DNA from: Streptomyces sp. NBC_01298
GTDB lineage: Bacteria > Actinomycetota > Actinomycetes > Streptomycetales > Streptomycetaceae
Assembly: GCF_035978755.1 (NCBI RefSeq)
Contig: NZ_CP108414.1
Span: 3,286,001 to 3,350,000 of the forward strand
DNA: 64,000 nt
Reading direction: 5' to 3'
Shown: positions 60,816 to 64,000 of the stretch, in pieces
Layout of the letters: every line of letters begins with the position of its first letter
Position numbering within the stretch: the stretch's first letter is position 1
The notes under the pieces: model-generated
Told to the model about the DNA's origin: nothing
What the model saw: only the letters and a program-made list of their open reading frames with translations
Databases searched by the model: none
Position numbers and translations under genes: made by a program

Positions 60816-62827
60816 GCGGAGGCCTCCGAACCGGCGGCGCGCGCGGCCCGCGCGGCGGGCACCATGACACGCTCCGCGTACGGGGCCCGGTCGGGGTGCG
60901 GGGCCCGGTCGGGGTGCGGGGCCTGGTCGGGGTGCGGGGCCCGGTCGGCGTCCGGCGCCCGGTCTGCGGCCCGGCCGACGCCGTGCCCGGCGGGGCCGGC
61001 GTCGGGGGCACTGCCCGGACCCGGGACGGCAGCCCGGTCCGGGGCGGGAGCCCCGGTCACGTCGGCCTGCGGGCCGACGGCGCCGCCCCCGACCGGTGCG
61101 TCGGCCTGCCCGGAGGTCGGCCCCGAGGCCGGATCGGAGGCCGGATCGGACGCCGGATCGGACGCCTGGCCCTCGGAAGGGGCGGACGGGGCCACGGATC
61201 CGGGGTGGGGCGCGGCCCAGGTGGGGGTGGCCCAGTGGCCCGGGACCCGGGCCTCGGGCGGCTGCTCGAAGGGCACCCCCGTGCCGTCGGGGCGGGCCGG
61301 GCCGTGGGCCAGCAGTCGCAGGTAGGAGTCCTGGAAGGCGGCGACGTTCTGCTCGACGGTGAACAGTTCGAGGGCCCGTGCCCGGGCGGCCGACCCGAGC
61401 CGCTGCGCCCGCTCGGGGTCCCGCAGCAGCGTGACGCAGGCCTCGGCGAGCGCGCGCGGATTGCGCGGCGGCACCACGAGCCCGGTCCCGCCGATCACCT
61501 CGACGACGGCGCCGACGTCGGTGGACACCGTGGCCCGGCCGCAGAACATCGCCTCGGCCAGGGTGATGGGGAAGCCCTCGATGACGGAGGAGAGCACCAC
61601 CACCCGCCCGGAGCCGTACGCGTGGGCCGGTGACGGCACCTCGGGTCCGCCGATCTCCTCGAAGGTGACCGGGTTCTCACCGACCGCGTGCGCGTCGGCG
61701 GCCTCGTCGGGGAAGAGCTGCGCGGCGAGCGAGCGGCAGTCGGCCAGGTAGCCGTGCCCGACCTCGTGGTGCCCGCCGCCGGGGCCCGCACCGCCCGGGC
61801 CCGTCCCGACCGAGGTCGCGAAGATCCGCAGCCGGGCGCGCGGTTCGGCCCTGCGCACTTCGGCGAAGGCGTGCAGCAGCGCGATCAGGTCCTTGGCGGG
61901 GTCCACCCGGCCGACCCAGACGAGCGTGTGCGGGTCCCCGCAGGCCGGATCCTCGCCCACCGCGGCGAATCGGTCCGCCTCCATCCCGGGGTACACCGTC
62001 CGCAGCCGCTCGCGGGAGGCCCCGCAGCGTTCCTGCCAGCGCCGGGCGTGCGCGTTGCCGGGGGTGAGCAGGTCGGCCTGGGCGTAGATCTCGCCGGCCA
62101 GCCGGGTGTGGAACGCCGCGAGCAGGGCCCGTACGGCCGGCCGCTCGTCCCGCGCGGACTGCGCGAGGTAGTGGGCCCGGAGCTGGACCCCGTACTCGGT
62201 GACCAGGAGCGGTACTCCGAAGAAGCGTTTGGCCAGGAGCCCGGGCAGCGCCGCCACACCGCCCGCGGCGGCGTGACAGACATCGACCTCGCTGAGCTCC
62301 TCGTACCAGTCCAGGGACAACGGCCGCAGCATCCGCTCCAGTTCGTCCACGAACTCCAGCAGGTCCGCGACCTGTGCCCGCTGCACTTCCCTGCTCGCCT
62401 CCGGGGCGCGGCAGGCGGACTCCACCGCCCGTACGGCCGTCTCGGAGCGCAGTGCCGCGTACAGCCCGCCCTGTTCCGAGGCGAGGGCGGCCAGCCCGTA
62501 GAGCCCGTCGGCGAACCGCGCGGGGTCGGCTCCGCAGATCCCGCGGACCAACTCCGTGAAGGCGGCGGCGAAGCGGCGGCGCTCGCGGCGCCGGTAGCTG
62601 CGCCCGTCGTCGGCCGGAGCCCACAGCGGGGCGGTCCGCACCCGGGTGACATGGGAGGGCAGCGGCAGCCGGCCGCGCTCCTCCTGCTCGGCGCTGCGGC
62701 TCAGGGCGTAGAGCTCGAACTCGTGCTGGGGAAGCCCGCGCACGAGCCGGTCGCACCACAGCCTCGCTTCCCCCGTGACATACGGATAACCACCTTCCGT
62801 GAGCAGTCCGATCCGCACGAGTGGCAC
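60812..62827 (-). CDS. PelF-like glycosyltransferase (DUF3492 plus GT4)
   Basis: The 671-residue cytosolic protein has an N-terminal DUF3492 domain (about 1-280, starting RIGLLTEGGYPYVTGE) and a GT4 glycosyltransferase domain (about 290-510, with VGRVDPAKDLIALLHAF, SSVIEGFPITLAEAM and VPPRNPRALAEA). This pairing defines PelF, the cytosolic enzyme that polymerises the GalNAc/GlcNAc Pel polysaccharide. The last 150 residues are low-complexity, with SDPASDPASD and APHPDRAPHPD repeats. The GTG has GGAG seven bases upstream. It heads a four-gene operon. Confidence 0.9.
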   Translation of the reverse strand: MPLVRIGLLTEGGYPYVTGEARLWCDRLVRGLPQHEFELYALSRSAEQEERGRLPLPSHVTRVRTAPLWAPADDGRSYRRRERRRFAAAFTELVRGICGADPARFADGLYGLAALASEQGGLYAALRSETAVRAVESACRAPEASREVQRAQVADLLEFVDELERMLRPLSLDWYEELSEVDVCHAAAGGVAALPGLLAKRFFGVPLLVTEYGVQLRAHYLAQSARDERPAVRALLAAFHTRLAGEIYAQADLLTPGNAHARRWQERCGASRERLRTVYPGMEADRFAAVGEDPACGDPHTLVWVGRVDPAKDLIALLHAFAEVRRAEPRARLRIFATSVGTGPGGAGPGGGHHEVGHGYLADCRSLAAQLFPDEAADAHAVGENPVTFEEIGGPEVPSPAHAYGSGRVVVLSSVIEGFPITLAEAMFCGRATVSTDVGAVVEVIGGTGLVVPPRNPRALAEACVTLLRDPERAQRLGSAARARALELFTVEQNVAAFQDSYLRLLAHGPARPDGTGVPFEQPPEARVPGHWATPTWAAPHPGSVAPSAPSEGQASDPASDPASDPASGPTSGQADAPVGGGAVGPQADVTGAPAPDRAAVPGPGSAPDAGPAGHGVGRAADRAPDADRAPHPDQAPHPDRAPHPDRAPYAERVMVPAARAARAAGSEASA
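60881..60952. repeat. 18 bp in-frame tandem repeat
   Basis: Four copies start at 60881, 60899, 60917 and 60935, encoding RAPHPD units in the C-terminal tail of the glycosyltransferase. Confidence 0.88.
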
Positions 62828-62902
62828 CCCCGATCTCCCGTTTCAGGCGGTCTCCGTCGGTCCGGCGACCCGCCGGATACGAACTCAAGCGGATATGCCG
62901 AA

Positions 62903-62930
62903 GGCGCGACGGACGGTTGTCCGTCGCGCC
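62903..62930 (-). terminator. Terminator-like hairpin between the ABC and glycosyltransferase genes
   Basis: A perfect 12 bp stem (GGCGCGACGGAC) around a 4-base loop lies about 85 bases past the ABC gene stop. It has TTCGGC rather than a T-run after it. Confidence 0.55.
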
Positions 62931-63014
62931 ACCGGAAGGGGTGAAGAGTCGTAACTTTCCCGTACGGTTCGCGTTCGAGCGCGCTAAGAAGACACAAGCG
63001 CCGCGCGGAGCGGT

Positions 63015-64000
63015 CTACGAGGCTCCCGCGAGCACTTCCCCGGAGCGGTGCCGGCCGAGCCGGCGGGCGGCGGCCAGGGCCGGGTCGAGGGACGGGACGG
63101 CGGCCAGCAGCTCCCGGGTGTAGGCGTGCGCCGGCCGGTCGTAGACCTCGTCGACGGGGCCCTCCTCCACGATCACCCCGCCCCGCATGACCGCGACCCG
63201 GTCGCTCACCTGGCGCACCACCGCGAGGTCGTGCGCGATGAAGACCAGCGCGATGCCGAGCTCCCGCTGGATCTCGGCCAGCAGGGCGGTGACCTGCGCC
63301 TGCGTGGTCACGTCGAGGGCCGAGACGGGCTCGTCGCAGACGATCAGCCGGGGCCGGGGCGCGAGGGCCCGGGCGATGCCGACGCGCTGGCGCTGGCCGC
63401 CGCTGAACTCGTGCGGGTACCGGTCGTAGTGCGCCTCCTCCAGCCCCACCCGGACCAGCAGTTCGCCGACCCGGGCCCGGATCGCGCGCTGGTCCCGCTC
63501 CCCCGCCGCGCGCAGCGGATCCGCGATGGACTCGCCGATGGAGCGGCGCGGGTTGAGGGAGGACACCGGGTCCTGGAACACCATCTGCACGCCGGGCACC
63601 ACCCCGGCGCTCTCTACCCCGTCCCGCCGGACCTGCCCGGAACCGGGCTCCAGCAGCCCGACGAGCATCCGCCCGAGGGTGCTCTTGCCGCTGCCGCTCT
63701 CCCCGACGATCCCCAGCGTCTCCCCGCCCCGCACGGACAGCGACACCCCGCCCACGGCCTCCACCCGCCGCTTCCCCCGCCCGAACTCCTTCCGCAGGGA
63801 GAACGCCTCGACGACGGGCACGGACTCCAGCGGCGCCGTCTCCAGCCCCGCCGGCGTTTGAGGCGCGGGCACGGGCAGCGCCCGTACGGCCCCCGGCCGG
63901 GGCACCCGCACCGCGTCGAGCCGCGGCACGGCCGCCAGCAGCGCCGCGGTGTACGGATCGGCCGGAGCGGAGAGCACCGATTCCACCGGGCCCCGCTCCA
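63015..64000 (-). CDS. Fused oligopeptide ABC transporter ATPase (partial, 5' end beyond window)
   Basis: The visible 328 codons hold the tail of a first ATPase domain (ADPYTAALLAAVPRLD) and a complete second one with Walker A GESGSGKST, FQDPVSSLNPR, signature FSGGQRQRVGIARAL and Walker B LIVCDEPVSALD. The C-terminal HAYTRELLAAVPSL is the oligopeptide-binding tail. The reading frame stays open to the window edge, so the gene is a DppD-DppF fusion. It energises oligopeptide or nickel import with permeases that should lie beyond the window. Confidence 0.9.
   Translation of the reverse strand, partial: ERGPVESVLSAPADPYTAALLAAVPRLDAVRVPRPGAVRALPVPAPQTPAGLETAPLESVPVVEAFSLRKEFGRGKRRVEAVGGVSLSVRGGETLGIVGESGSGKSTLGRMLVGLLEPGSGQVRRDGVESAGVVPGVQMVFQDPVSSLNPRRSIGESIADPLRAAGERDQRAIRARVGELLVRVGLEEAHYDRYPHEFSGGQRQRVGIARALAPRPRLIVCDEPVSALDVTTQAQVTALLAEIQRELGIALVFIAHDLAVVRQVSDRVAVMRGGVIVEEGPVDEVYDRPAHAYTRELLAAVPSLDPALAAARRLGRHRSGEVLAGAS

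Overview
The window is a 64 kb stretch of very GC-rich chromosome that reads as Streptomyces or a close actinomycete. The signs are G/C-biased third codon positions, many GTG and TTG starts, four-base GTGA/ATGA gene overlaps, a WhiB-family regulator, mycoredoxin, and SigR-type promoters. No insertion sequence, integrase, phage gene or CRISPR array is visible.

Bases 1-20,600 hold core genes: a Fur-family regulator, two identical initiator tRNA genes flanking a Sel1-repeat protein, a UPF0182 membrane protein, a Lon-like PDZ protease, moaE, a zincin-like metalloprotease, a Nudix hydrolase, a three-gene AIM24/TerD operon, a YgjP-type metallopeptidase, a divergent ThiF-like protein, an ABC1 kinase and the WhiB7-type regulator wblC. 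wblC has a long leader with an upstream ORF and an intrinsic terminator. Bases 20,600-34,800 form a DNA-repair and redox block: uvrD2, a mycoredoxin under a SigR-type promoter, an aldo/keto reductase remnant, nudC, an M20 dipeptidase, the two subunits of an AdnAB-type helicase-nuclease and an alkyltransferase-like gene. From memory, much of this order (UPF0182, PDZ protease, zincin, ABC1 kinase, whiB7, uvrD2, mycoredoxin, nudC, adnB, adnA, alkyltransferase-like, moeZ) is shared with Mycobacterium, so it is an old actinobacterial neighbourhood.

Bases 34,900-56,700 carry a kinase-like/flippase-like membrane protein, a GNAT protein and then genes that look added to the old order. These are a ywiC-like gene, a complete respiratory nitrate reductase operon narGHJI translationally coupled to a radical SAM/SPASM gene and followed by a protoporphyrinogen/coproporphyrinogen oxidase, a two-component system with a MacB-like ABC exporter, and a secreted lipoprotein peptidase. 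A shared motif (GMTAC-N6-GATAC) upstream of both the response regulator and the ABC genes suggests direct regulation.

Bases 56,700-64,000 return to the old order with moeZ, which has a textbook SigR promoter. Then comes a four-gene operon (PelF-like glycosyltransferase, membrane protein, NAD-dependent epimerase, spherulin-4/GH135-like protein) that could make or modify a galactosamine-type exopolysaccharide. The window ends inside a fused oligopeptide ABC ATPase.

Molybdenum supply (moaE, possibly moeZ) and haem supply (hemG-like, radical SAM) are both encoded near the Mo- and haem-dependent nitrate reductase. All family assignments rest on motif recognition; no database search was run.
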